A stretch of DNA of 64,000 nt from contig CM068553.1 in NCBI GenBank assembly GCA_035048495.1, positions 14,323,190 to 14,387,189 of the forward strand, written 5' to 3'. Below are positions 22,991 to 33,560 of this stretch, piece after piece. The translations under genes were made by a program, and so were the position numbers. The notes beneath the pieces are model-generated. The model made no database searches and had not been told where the DNA came from. It saw only the letters and a program-made list of their open reading frames with translations. How positions within the stretch are numbered: the stretch's first letter is position 1; each line of letters begins with the position of its first letter. This stretch comes from Euptelea pleiosperma. Taxonomy: Eukaryota; Streptophyta; Magnoliopsida; Ranunculales; Eupteleaceae.

Positions 22991-23026
22991 CTTCGCACGT
23001 GCTTTAGCACGGGCATAAATCACTAG
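22991..23026 (+). mobile_element. Helitron-like 3' terminus
   Basis: The sequence CACGTGCTTTAGCACGGG folds into a CGTGC/GCACG stem, followed 12 bases later by CACTAG and then T. A GC hairpin just before CTRR and insertion ahead of T are the standard 3' end of plant Helitrons. The 5' end is uncertain; the TCTCTCTATATATA at 21770 would give a ~1.25-kb non-autonomous element. Confidence 0.6.
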
Positions 23027-23141
23027 TTATTTTTATGAGAGGGCCTTAAGGCCCTTAACTATGTGTCATACCACGTGGCTCATATGTGACTGACGAGTTT
23101 TACTCGTGGGGTATTATTTATCATGGACCTGTGGTATTATT

Positions 23142-23536
23142 CAAGGTTTAAAAGTTGCCATTATTAATGGAATAACAGACTGGGGGCGTTACTGTTTTTT
23201 TTTTTTTTTTTCTGTTATAATGGACTGTAACGACTGGGCAAAAACGGAAAAAAAAAAAAAGAGAAAACGGAAATAATAAAAAAAACGGTGCTAAAATTCA
23301 AAATTTGAATTTCAAATTTTATTACTGAAAGTAACAAGAAAGATAACGAAAATAACAAGTGAACGAATTTTTTCATAAAATAACGGTCGTTATTTTCATT
23401 ACAACGTCCATTATTTTCAAAATAAGGGCTGTTATTTTTTGAGCGCTAAAACAGTACATAACGTAACGAAGGAGGTCCGAATCTGTTATAATGACCGTTA
23501 ATTAATTTTGTTATAACAGCCATATTTTAAACCATG
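23142..23536. mobile_element. hAT-like MITE, CAAGGTTTAAAA family, copy 1
   Basis: Terminal CAAGGTTTAAAA faces TTTTAAACCATG. The interior is full of short inverted AACGGYYGTT-type words, with a poly-T tract at ~23194. Flanks GTATTATT and GTGTTATA agree at 6 of 8 positions, a plausible decayed 8-bp target duplication. Confidence 0.6.
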
Positions 23537-23984
23537 GTGTTATACACGCATACGGTAGAATGCTCTTTCCACTAGTCCTATTTGCTATTTGATTCACTAC
23601 AAAATTTCTCACTAATCTTACTTTTTATGGTCAAATTTAAACGTGCAATACGCGTTCGAGGTGGAATGATATTTTTCCACTAGTCCTAGTTGCTTCACAC
23701 CCACGGCTCTATGTTTTGTTTTACATGTTGGTTGGACGGTAGGGATGAAGACTGTCAAATCAACGATGTACGTCGATGTCCAATGCATTGACTTCTTTTG
23801 ATAAACGATTAGTCTTTTGCGTGAATTTCGTGTTGGAAACCTTCTTTGTAAGACCTAATAAGCAAACAAGAAAACAGAATTCCGTCCGCAACTTCATACT
23901 TCTGACTTGGTCCTGGGCCTCTTACTTTTCTTCCTCCGGTCCCCTTTGAACCGTCGATCAAGTTCATTTCTGCGTTCAGGACCA

Positions 23985-24600
23985 GGTATAAGCAGGAAAA
24001 TTATTTTGACGAGACTCAATTGCTTAACTGTTGATGATCGTGGTCACTATCAGACTTTGGATGGTGGGGTCGTTATCTTCTACAGCCGTTTGTTTATTCA
24101 AAGTGGGCCCACTTTTTGTGAACGAGTTTCCCATCAATATTAACTTGAGTTAGTACGGATGCAAATGGGTTAAGCCGCCGTGGATTCGTCAATACTTCTA
24201 TGATTCTAATTTGGAGTAAATATCTCCACGAGGATTGTTCGTCAACAACAGCTGTATGTGCCAAGTGGTACAGTCTTGGAGACCACTAAGGCACTAATCG
24301 AATGGATGGATCGGTTCAAAATCAGCCTGATTTGAGATTTCTAGCCGTTGAACCGGTCACGGTGCTCTCAACTGCATTGTTTTGGTTATTGAATTCCATC
24401 TCTAGTTGGGGGGTTCGGTTCGAAGGTTATCAAATTTTTTGCGGGTTCATCTCTCTCGACCAGTTCAGGTTCCAAGTAAGGCTTGAATCCCACGTAACTC
24501 AAATCCAATGGGGGCTGATTTTTGGTCTGTTGGTCCACTTCAGGGAGAAATTTTTTGAAGCAGTGGATTTTTGAGGCAGCGAAACAGTGGCCAATCAAAT
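23985..24600 (+). repeat. Dispersed repeat, unsplit copy
   Basis: Uninterrupted relative of 6220-6641 plus 16686-16900. At ~24270 it reads GTGCCAAGTGGTACAGTCTTGG, where the other copy holds the LTR element. A short phrase shared widely in this window (CCTGATTAGTGATTTC near CCATACGGATGTTTG; also at 24950, 25080, 27905, 33340) suggests an abundant older repeat. Confidence 0.6.
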
Positions 24601-24772
24601 GGCCCCACATGCTTAAAAAGAGACTTTTCATAACAACATACCAAGTGGGTAACATTACCGCTATAACAGGTATTATAACAAGTCATTTTTTCTAAGTTCA
24701 TTTTCCAGCTAAACATAAATAAGAGTTATGGGCTGTTACTCGCTATAACTTCTAACCCTTAAATCTATCTAT

Positions 24773-24803
24773 CTATCTATACTACTTTAAAGCCAAAACC
24801 TGG
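24773..24803 (+). repeat. TCTATCTATC repeat with Helitron 5'-end-like sequence
   Basis: TCTATCTATCTATACTACTTTAAAGC resembles plant Helitron 5' ends. No matching GC hairpin plus CTRR was found downstream, so it is noted only as a possible remnant. Confidence 0.25.
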
Positions 24804-25381
24804 TTGGGGCTCACACGGTCTTGACAACATGCTCATCACCTTCCCAGGCTGTTCAGCATGCCGACATCCCTCGTTAAGAACGAAGAGGCACTACAGTATG
24901 AGCCATGTGGCACACTCTTAGAGACCACTGACCGTATGGATGTTTGACCCACCCGTAAGTCGACCTACATGGTCTGATTAGTGATTTCAAACCTTTGGAT
25001 CTTTATACCCAAAATAATGCTCAAATTCCACTGTTAAAAAACAACCCATGAAAACGACTCCAATCAATGCTCAGAAATCACTAATCAGGCTGGTTATGTG
25101 TATTCAGGTACACTTAGGGATGGGCCAAACATCCATACGGTTAGTGCTTTCTAACAGTGTACCTCTTCTTCCAAAAATGTCCTTAATGACACTTCCTGGT
25201 CATTTATAATGGTTTTAGTGTTATACACCAAATAAAATAAAAGGGTTCAAGTGTTACTGTTATATCAGTGTTATTTTTCTAAATTGGTTGATACCCGCGT
25301 GCCCCACATAGGCAGGGGACATGTAACTAAAGCCCTTGCACAGCTGGGGGACATTTGCCCAAGCATGGAATTGATTAGGGG

Positions 25382-25789
25382 CAAGGTTTAAAAGAGACCG
25401 TTTTAATGGTATATCGTGACTGGGGGCGTTGCAGTTAAAATCGTTAAAATGAATTGTAATGGACGTACAAAAATTGGAATTTAATAGAGATACAATGAAA
25501 ACCAGAAAAAAAGACGCTGAAATAAAAATTTCAAATTTTCTAAAAAGAAAAAATGTAAAAATAATGGAAAACAATCTATATAACAAAACAGGGAAATTGT
25601 CTCCCCTCTTATAGGCTGCATAAAGAAAGGCCTAGATCTTATCTCCCAAATGGATGATGGATCTCAGCCACTCACCTGATTTTTACAAATGCTTTGTCAG
25701 AGAGTGCTGAGGGCACGGACCACCCACTAGTATGTAACATAACAGGGGGATGTCCGTTTCTGTTATAATGGCCAGTTTTTTAAACCATG
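25382..25789. mobile_element. hAT-like MITE, CAAGGTTTAAAA family, copy 2
   Basis: Starts CAAGGTTTAAAAG, ends TTTTTTAAACCATG. It carries the same GACTGGGGGCGTT block as copy 1 and the paired ending CTGTTATAATGGCC. The target duplication is not recognisable. Confidence 0.55.
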
Positions 25790-25944
25790 TGTATATCTAC
25801 AAGGGGGTCGAGTGGCTTATTATCCATATGGCAGCGCGGTAAAAAAAATGGCTATACCTGACGCAACCTTGTTACATCACGCAACCTGGTAAACCAAGAA
25901 GAATCAATTGGCAACTTGGCATGACTTTATTGGCCTTCTGGAGT

Positions 25945-26008
25945 CACGACGGCTTATTTAAAGGGAAGAATACTTTGAGGCTTTGAGCACTGGTACCCCC
26001 AACCAAAG
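25945..26008 (+). promoter_or_regulatory. Core promoter and leader of the WAK gene
   Basis: A TATA-like TTATTTAAAGG at ~25954 lies about 55 bases before the ATG at 26009, which is in range for a short plant leader. The bases before the start (AACCAAAGATG) fit a plant start context. Hormone or defence boxes cannot be assigned reliably. Confidence 0.4.
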
Positions 26009-26912
26009 ATGAAAGAAAGTTGTAGAGTCATGCTCCTGCAATTGCTTCTGCTCCACCTCATTATGTTACCCGCATTGGCGGTATCATCGACTTCTGAAGC
26101 CTTGCCTGGTTGTCCAGATAAATGTGGAAACGTGAACATTCCCTACCCGTTTGGCATCCGAGACGGATGCTACTATATGGATGATCCCGGTTTGCCATTC
26201 AGGTTTAATGTAACATGCAAAGACCAGAATTATGGCACTCCGAAACCCTTCGTTGGAGACCTTGAGGTTCTAAATATATCACTTCTGGGCGCCCAAATGG
26301 TCGTTGATGGTGTGTATGCGCTTGACTGTTATAATCCTCGAGGGCAGAAACTTTTTAATCCCAATACCACAAGTGGGTCGATCGATTTGAGGGCAAGCCC
26401 ATTTACTTTTTCATTCGCTCGCAACAAGTTCGCGGCCATAGGGTGTGACACCATGGCTTACATCAGTGAGTCCAAGGACAAAAACTTCAGAAGTGGATGC
26501 ATGTCGTTCTGCAATAACTTCACAAACCTGATCAATGATTCTTGCTCCGGTATCGGTTGTTGTCAAACCTCAATTCCCCAGGGACTTAAAAGGTTTAACA
26601 TCAGTGTCGATAGCTCGTTCAACCACACTGAGTTCCCAGACAACCACTGCAGCTATGCCTTCCTAGCTGATCAAGAGTGGTTCACTTTCAAAGTATCGGA
26701 TCTCTTCATGACTGGTACTTTCAATAGAACTATTCCCTTGGTAATGGACTGGGCAATTGATAACAAGACATGCGAACAAGCTCGAAGAGGAGATCATTAC
26801 GCTTGCCGGTCACCAAATACCCATTGTGCTAACTCCACCAATGGACCTGGATATCGGTGTTACTGCAACGAGGGTTACCAAGGGAACCCTTATCTCCCCA
26901 AAGGATGCCAAG
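26009..26912 (+). CDS. Wall-associated receptor-like kinase (WAKL), exon 1: signal peptide, GUB_WAK and first EGF-like domain
   Basis: First exon of a three-exon gene (join 26009-26912, 30044-30226, 30556-31733; 754 codons plus stop). WAKs are plasma-membrane kinases whose outer part binds pectin and oligogalacturonides and signals in growth and defence. Residues 1-25 are a hydrophobic signal peptide ending ALA-VSS. The galacturonan-binding GUB_WAK domain starts at C35 with CPDKCGNVNIPYPFGI, its hallmark, and the CCQTSIP motif typical of the WAK extracellular region follows. Residues ~252-301 are Cys-rich EGF-like (CNEGYQGNPYLPKGC). Exon 1 ends CAAG|GTAAAT, phase 1. Length and layout are normal for the family. 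Which WAK or WAKL subgroup it belongs to is not decidable here. Confidence 0.93.
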
Positions 26913-26977
26913 GTAAATAACTTTTTTTTTTCTCTGTGCACAGATCTTCGGAGTTAATTTTTTTGAATAATTTTATC

Positions 26978-27363
26978 CAAGGTCTAAAGGAGGCCGTTTT
27001 AACGGTTAAACGGACTGGGAGCGTTACCGTTTAAACGGCCGTTAAAATCGATTGAAACGGCCAGGGGCAAAAATGAAATTTAACGGAATTAATTAAACGG
27101 ATTTTAACGGGTTTTAATGGAAAAAAATGGCGCTGAAATTCAAATTTTGAATTTTGAAATTTGAAAATTAAAAAAAAAAATAGAATTTAACAGAAATTAA
27201 ACTGATTTAATGGCCATTTTTTTCAGAAAAAATTTCAGAATTTGATATCTGTTTACACGATTTTAACGGCCGTTAAATTCAAATACGTTAAAACGTGTTT
27301 AAACGGTTTTAACAGAAATGGGCTTGGGGCGTTTCCATTTAAACAGCCGTTTTTAAAACCATG
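26978..27363. mobile_element. hAT-like MITE, copy 3, inside WAK intron 1
   Basis: Starts CAAGGTCTAAAGG, ends TTTTTAAAACCATG. Flanks ATTTTATC (26970-26977) and CTTTTATC (27364-27371) agree at 7 of 8 positions, which supports an 8-bp target duplication and hence hAT-type mobilisation. The interior is dense in AACGGCCGTT words. Confidence 0.7.
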
Positions 27364-27416
27364 CTTTTATCTGCTGCAATGCCGACTGCAAAAGGCGTGT
27401 TCGCAGTGATCAAGAC

Positions 27417-27905
27417 CATGGTTTCAAAAATGTCCGTTTAAACGGTAACACCCCAAGCCCGTTTCCGTTAAAACTGTTTAAACACGTTTTAACGTTTTTG
27501 AATTTAACGGTCGTTTTTTTGTTTTAACGGCCATTAAAATCGTTTATTTGGTCATTAAATTCTGAAAAATTTTGTGAAAAAAAAAAAGGCTAAATCCGTT
27601 AAAATTCGTTAAATTCTGTTTTTTTAATTTTCAAATTTTAAAATTTGAATTTCAGCTCCATTTTTTCCTTTAAATCGATTAAAATCCGTTAAATTCCATT
27701 TGTGCCCCTGACAGTTTAAACGGTCGTTAAAATGGATTGAAACGGCCAGGGGCAAAAATAGAAAAAAATGGAATTAAACGATTTTTAACAGTTTTAACGA
27801 TTTAAATGGAAAAAATGGCGCTGAAATTCAAATTTTGAAATTTGAAAATTTAAAAAAAAAATGAAATTTAACCTATTTAACGGCTGTTTTTTTCACAAAA
27901 TTTTT
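27417..27905. mobile_element. hAT-like MITE, copy 4, inverted and truncated, in WAK intron 1
   Basis: Begins CATGGTTTCAAAAATG, the family's other terminus, only 53 bp after copy 3 ends. CCCAAGCCCGTTTCCGTTAA is shared with copy 3 in reverse. The far terminus is not found; the sequence merges at 27905 with the older dispersed repeat. Confidence 0.5.
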
Positions 27906-28263
27906 CAGGATGTTTGGCCAATCCCTAGGTGGACCTACAAACCAAAAATCAACCTGATTAGTGATTTCTAAGTGTTGGTTCGGAGTCATTTTCATGGGTT
28001 GATTTTTGGTTCGTAGTTCCATCAAGTGGTGGACCATCTATTCTTGGGCCAGGAAGCCCAAAATACTATGCCTTGTTGCATATTTTTAAACACTCCACTG
28101 CTCCTTAAGGTCCACATAAAAAAATTTACTCATTTGGGACGACCGGCCAGCCCTGGCCCGATTGTTGAGGTGATTGCCACAGTATTTTGCATGTCTTCGT
28201 ACATGGGGTGCGTGGTAAATTTAGAAGAGTAGAAGTTGGGTTAGTAACCCAATACCCCAGAGT

Positions 28264-29043
28264 TAGGGCCATCAACGGATACTATTCGGATCGAATATCC
28301 GAATCCGATTTGATATCCGTTAGATATTCTAAATCAATATTGGATTCGAATCCGATTAACTTATTGGATATCCGATAGTATCCGACCCGAAAAAAATAAG
28401 AATTTTTTCCTATCCCAGCCCATATATATATGTAAAATAATTTTATTAAATATTATTTAATCGGTCGGGCTCAAGGGACCCCCATTTCTGACCCCCTTTT
28501 TTAACCCCCATCTTGGTGTACCCATGTAGAAGATGAATCAATGGCTGATTTTTGGTGGGGATGATAACCTCACCATATAGATCACCCCAACGAAAAATTA
28601 GCCCATTCTGAAATTTCTAACCCAATCAAATGTGGTTTTAAAATTACTCAGTAAAAATTGACAGTCCATAATGCTTCAGCTTCTAAACCAGTCTATGAAT
28701 ATCAGAATATTTGAATTTTTGTGAGGATGATCTCCTCACCATAAAGATCATCCTCACCAAAAATCAGCCATTTGTGGATACGCCAAGATATGGGAGTCAA
28801 AAAAGGGGGTCCCTTGAGCCCGACCCTTATTTAATATGATAAATATATAATAAATATATTTATTAAATAATATATCAGATCAGATATTATAGAATCAAAT
28901 ACATCAATATCCGAATCCGTATCCGAAAATTATTCGAATATTAAAAAAGGTATCCGAATTCGAATATGACATCCGAAATTTTTGAATAATATGCAAATTT
29001 TTAAATTTGGATTCAAATTTTCGACTACCCATTGACAGCCCTA
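28264..29043. mobile_element. MITE with TAGGGC termini and ATCCGAAT-rich interior, host of a nested MITE
   Basis: The left end TAGGGCCATCAACGG and the right end CCATTGACAGCCCTA are inverted repeats. Flanks CCCAGAGT and CCTGGAGT agree at 6 of 8 positions. ATCCGAAT, TATCCGAAT and GGATATCCG recur on both arms. Its middle (28462-28826) is a separate insertion. It lies in WAK intron 1. Confidence 0.6.
28462..28826. mobile_element. MULE-like MITE with perfect 9-bp target duplication, nested
   Basis: Long inverted ends (GTCGGGCTCAAGGGACCCCC at the left, its complement at the right) are flanked on both sides by TTATTTAAT (28453-28461, 28827-28835). A 9-bp duplication with long terminal inverted repeats is the Mutator-like signature. 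The interior repeats AGATGATCYYCACCAAAAATC-type words in both orientations. Confidence 0.75.
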
Positions 29044-29492
29044 CCTGGAGTACAAGATCCAGAATTCTCAGTCAAAATTTATATGCTGAATTGGAGAAAA
29101 ATTTTTATGTTCACTCGTCCACATCACAAGTTGATGTTCAACTCATAGAACATGTGGCACACATTTTGGACCCACTTAAGCCACACACCTCAGTGGACCT
29201 ACACAACAAAAATCAGCCCGATTTGTGATTTATCCCTCGGGAATTGAGTACCCCAAAATTGCAAACCCCCTTATGAAAATACTTGAATCCAACGGCGATG
29301 AATCACCAAAAAGCTGACTTCTGTTGAGTAAGTCCACCAATTGATTGGCCAAACATTCATGGTCAGTGGGCCCAACCATGAATTTATCGGCTTAAAAATT
29401 AAAATCTTCCAGTGTATTTAAAAATTTTGTATTTTTGTAACGGCCGTTAGAAAAAAAAAATAGTTACCCAGTCATACTTTTAAGGGTACACA

Positions 29493-29876
29493 GGATCGGG
29501 GCACAACTTTTTTTGACAACTATTTTTGACAACCATATTGTTGGACCCACATAGAAGATGAATCAATGGCGGATTTTTGGTGAGGATGATCTCCTCAGCA
29601 TATCGATCACCTCCCAAAAAATCAGCCCATTTTGAAATTTCTAACCCCATCAAATGTGGCGGCTTTGAAGTTACACGGTAAAATCGACGGTCATAATTCT
29701 TCAGCTTCTAAACCAGTCTATGAATATCAGAATGATTTGAATTTTTTGTGAGGATGATCTCCTCACCATAGAGATCATTCTCACCAAAAATCAGCCATTG
29801 ATTCATCTTCTACGTGGGTACGCCAAAATGGTTGTAAAAAATGAGGGTCAAAAATGGGGGTCCCCGAGCCCGAGCC
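29493..29876. mobile_element. Second MULE-like MITE of the same family in WAK intron 1, degenerate left end
   Basis: The right end GGGGTCCCCGAGCCCGAGCC and internal blocks (CACATAGAAGATGAATCAATGG, then TGAGGATGATCTCCTCACC) match 28462-28826. The left end is eroded and no target duplication was found. Confidence 0.55.
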
Positions 29877-30043
29877 TATAATTTATAGGGTGCTTTCATG
29901 CAACAAACGCACGAACCAAATTATGTTTCTTCGATGTCGAGTGCTTTGATTTCAACTTTTTAGTTTTTGGGTAAACAAGCTTTGATTTCAACTTGGTTAA
30001 CGTGGGCTCTCTTTCTTCTCCTGGTGATGGGCATATTATCCAG

Positions 30044-30226
30044 ATATTGACGAGTGTGTCAACCCAAACAACATAACCTGCCATGCGGACGGGATTTGCG
30101 AAAACACCCCTGGGAGTTTTCATTGCTCTTGTAAACCTGGCTACCATGGTGACGGTACAAAAGATGAAGGAACCGGCTGCACCCGTGATACTAAATCATT
30201 TCCAGTACCGATACGCCTCGTTATAG
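30044..30226 (+). CDS. WAKL gene, exon 2: calcium-binding EGF domain
   Basis: Begins after CCAG at 30043 and ends ATAG|GTAAGG, both phase 1, so it joins exons 1 and 3 in frame. The protein (residues ~302-363) starts DIDECVNP, the calcium-binding EGF signature, followed by [20 protein letters not shown] with the expected six cysteines and the Asn/aromatic spacing for Asp or Asn hydroxylation and Ca2+ binding. In WAKs this domain sits just outside the membrane and is encoded by its own exon. Intron 1 before it is 3.1 kb because of MITE insertions; intron 2 after it is 329 bp. Confidence 0.92.
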
Positions 30227-30555
30227 GTAAGGTATATAGCGTAGATGATAAATGTTACAATTAGGATCAGTCCTATGTTCTCATTCCTTAATTCACTACA
30301 AAAACTACATAGTACAGCGGCGTTTGCATCCAAGGGCATAGGAATTACGGGTCCATTTTTTCTTCATGGATACCCCTATCAAGAGATAATGTCCTACCGA
30401 AATTTCATGGACCTGCCTTTCCTCAACCATTGTTCATCCAAATTAACACTCCAATATTATTGTTTGCCTCCAATTTCAAAATTCTCAACTGAATAAAAGT
30501 CTTTCTGTTTGTATGTGTATTGTAGTGAAATTCTTCTAACTTGTTTTCTTCACAG

Positions 30556-31733
30556 GTCTTGGTCTAGGCCCTTTGTTTCTAATTCTTTCCAGTTCCTTGT
30601 TATACTGGTTGCTCAAGCAAAGAAGATTGATCAAACTCAGAGAGAAATTCTTCCAACAAAATGGAGGTTTACTGTTGCAACAACAAATCTCTTCACGTAC
30701 AGGTGTTTCAGAGATAGCAAAGATTTTTACTATGGAAGACTTGAAACGGGCAACCAACAACTACGATGAGAGTCGAGTTCTTGGCCAGGGAGGCTATGGT
30801 ACAGTGTACAAAGGAATTTTACCAGATAAGAGAGTAGTAGCTATTAAGAAGTCCAAATTAATGGATCAGAGCCAAATTACACAGTTCGTAAATGAGGTGG
30901 ACATTCTTTCGCAAATCAACCACCGTAATGTGGTAAAGCTCCTAGGTTGTTGTTTAGAGACTGAAGTTCCCGTGTTAGTTTACGAATTCGTTTCTAATGG
31001 TACTCTCCTCCAACGCATCCATAACGAGAGTAACACAAGTACCATTTCATGGGATTACCGCTTAAGGATTGCCTCAGAAACTGCTGGAGCACTTGCTTAT
31101 TTGCACTCAGCACACTCCATACCAATCCTTCACAGAGATGTCAAGTCTGCTAACATACTATTAGATGATAATTACATTGCAAAAGTATCTGATTTTGGAG
31201 CTTCAAGGTTGGTTCCTCTTGATCAAACTCAAATGACTACACTAGTTCAAGGAACATTAGGATACTTGGATCCAGAATGTTTTCAAACAGGTCAGTTAAC
31301 TGAGAAAAGTGATGTTTATAGTTTTGGAGTTGTTCTTGTTGAGCTTTTAACTGGGGGGAAGCCAATTTCATTAGAAAGATCTGAACAACATAGAAGCTTG
31401 GCGATGTATTTCATTTCTTCAATCAAAGAAAATTGTCTATTACAAATTCTTGACGATCGAGTTGTGAATGAGGGGGACAAAAAGCAACTACTGGCGGTTG
31501 CAGAGCTAGCAAGGAGATGCTTAAAGCTAAAAGGGGAAGAGAGGCCTACAATGAAGGAAGTGGCAGCAGAGTTGGACAAATTGAGAATGTTCCAAAAACA
31601 TCCATGGGTGCAACAAGACCACGAGGAAACTGAAATTTTGCTAGGTGAACCATCAAATTCTTCCACTGGAGATGAAACCGGTCAATATAGTGTGGGCAAT
31701 GACTTCATGCTACCATTAGAGATTGCCCGATGA
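30556..31733 (+). CDS. WAKL gene, exon 3: transmembrane segment and Ser/Thr kinase domain
   Basis: Starts after CACAG at 30555 and ends at TGA 31731-31733. Residues ~364-382 form the membrane span ([15 protein letters not shown]) with a basic KQRR stop-transfer. The kinase runs ~433-705: glycine loop [11 protein letters not shown] (from 439), ATP-binding Lys460 in AIKK, catalytic [11 protein letters not shown] with Asp557, DFG at 575-577, activation loop GTLGYLDPE and [15 protein letters not shown]. The HRD arginine makes it an RD kinase, and every catalytic residue is present, so activity is expected. The C-tail is short and acidic. The frame is uninterrupted over 391 codons. AATAAT-type polyadenylation signals lie at 31825-31860. 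Confidence 0.95.
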
Positions 31734-32463
31734 TCATTTAGTGAGCCATCTTCACTAAGATAATAAGATCCTCTTAATATATTTCAACACTTGGGTGTTT
31801 GTAGTTTAAATTATTGTGTAGTGTACAATAATATTATACCACTTCTATATGTAATGAATAATTGCAAAAAAATCATGCATCTTTCATTTATACTACTCAT
31901 AAGTTTCATGTTCCTTTGTATGGTTAATGAAGTGTAATGTCCACAAGTTTTTAATATATATTGTTGTTAAACTCATTAGGAATGCGCTCAATTTCAAATG
32001 GGTGGTGTTTTGTGGGTCCCTCCATTGCAATGTAATTTTATCAACATTGGAAATACTACAATGGCTTGAGCATATTGATTAGGCATATTTGGTATATTTT
32101 GTAAAGATGTCTTACCATTTCAATGGGTAGTATTCCCCTTAAAGGTTTAACTATTTGGATGGCCTGGTGTTTCGGCCTTCCAAATTAACAACCATTTATG
32201 CCATGATTAACAGATCTATATAGTTCTAAGGCAGACCTAGGGTTAAGCCTTGAAAGTTAGACCCTATCATCATATCGGCTGAGTGGCTGAGTGGTGTGTT
32301 CAGTTAGACCCACTATCATATGGAGCTTACTATATATAAGAAAAACTATACAAACCTCTCAAAGTCAATCAGAATGAGGAGTTGCATCACCATGGTGGAA
32401 GACATCCCAACCAGGTTTGCACCTCTTCCATCAAACTATCATTTGCACCACTCATCCACAACC
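31734..32463 (+). other. 3' flank of the WAK gene
   Basis: AT-rich sequence with several AATAAT/AATGAATAA signals (31830-31860) suitable for 3' end formation. No further gene recognised before the RNase H fragment. Confidence 0.5.
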
Positions 32464-33150
32464 TCAAGATACAAAACGATAATAAGACCTCAAAGGGTCC
32501 TCAATACAACTCAAGAATTTCGGCCTTTGGTCCCACCATTTCTTATGACCAATAGGAAGTCGGCAAGCCTTGTTAGCACACTTATCCGCACTAAAATTAG
32601 TTTCCCTCCATGTTGATGTTAAACAAATCCATTCCAATTTCGGTTTGATTAAATCCCACAAACCTTTAATCTTCCAAGGAATGTCTCCACTTAGAAAAGA
32701 TTTGATAGCTGCTTCTGAATTCGATTCCACCCAAATTTTAGTCCTACCCTTGTCTACTGCACATTTAGCACCATAGCAAATAGCACAGCATTCCGCCATG
32801 TGATTAGTGACAACCCCGAGGTTCTCAACTAATACTCCAACAATATTTCCATTAGAATCTCTGAATGTGACTCCAATACCTCCCATACCTGGATTACCTT
32901 TAGCTGCACCATCACAATTCAATTTAATAACCCCTCTTCCCAGTGCTTTCCATCTGCACTCTAGAATAGCTGGAGCTTTCCTTGGTTTAGTACCCATCCC
33001 AAGATTCTTGAGAATGATAAGGTCTTTAACTGTGTTCCTCATATATTTCTTCGATTTTTTGCCTGCCCAATTAATGTTCAATATCACCCTTTTCAACATC
33101 CAACCAAAATTATATTTATCCCCATCAAAAGCATACGATTACGGGTGTTC
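32464..33150 (-). pseudogene. LINE (non-LTR retrotransposon) RNase H domain remnant, RVT_3 type
   Basis: A 211-codon frame (33099-32464) carries a plant LINE RNase H: KLNCDGAAKGNPGMGGIG (first Asp), NHMAECCAI (Glu), VESNSEA and ADKCANKACR (last Asp). The third catalytic position is Asn where ESDS is usual, so the nuclease should be impaired. Upstream to ~33150 a different frame continues the homology (NAYAFDGDKYNFGW), which indicates a frameshift, and no reverse transcriptase is adjacent. It is a 5'-truncated or decayed LINE 3' end, not a host gene. Confidence 0.8.
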
Positions 33151-33284
33151 CATATCGTTATCATCATTGCCCAAGGTAATTAACTTGGGTGTGTTTTTTT
33201 TTGTGCACAGAATTTTATAGTTAATTTGTTTGGAAAAGTTTTATCTACCGCAGTGGGATTGCAAAGAAGTGTGTGGTCACAATC

Positions 33285-33560
33285 AGTGACGGAGCCGGGA
33301 AGCCCCCCCACCACCCCACATACGCTGATCATATGGATATTTGGGCAGTGCCTAGATGGACCTACAAACCAAAACTCAGCCTGATTGGATCTTTGTACCC
33401 TAAATATTGGTCAATAATGCTCAAATTTGAAGGTTAAATATCAACCCATGAAAAGAACTCCAATCCAACATTGGAAAATCACTAATCCGGTTAATTTTTG
33501 GTCTGCATGTTCATCTAGCGTTGGTCCAAACATCAATTGGTGCCCCCCCCCCCCTAACAA
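33285..33560. repeat. Copy of the abundant dispersed repeat
   Basis: Contains TGGACCTACAAACCAAAA, CAGCCTGATT, ATAATGCTCAAATT and CCATGAAAA(A/G)(A/G)ACTCCAATCC in the order seen at 24950-25110 and 27905-28010. Probably an old non-autonomous element. A C run at 33543-33552 adds low complexity. Confidence 0.5.

Noticed and set aside
30293..30335. CACTACAAAAACTACATAG as a CACTA end in WAK intron 2
   Set aside because: Intron 2 is only 329 bp with no subterminal repeats or right end; probably chance.
32270..32310. tRNA-Ser-like GGCTGAGTGGCTGAGTGG
   Set aside because: No full cloverleaf, anticodon arm or T-loop GTTCGANNC follows.
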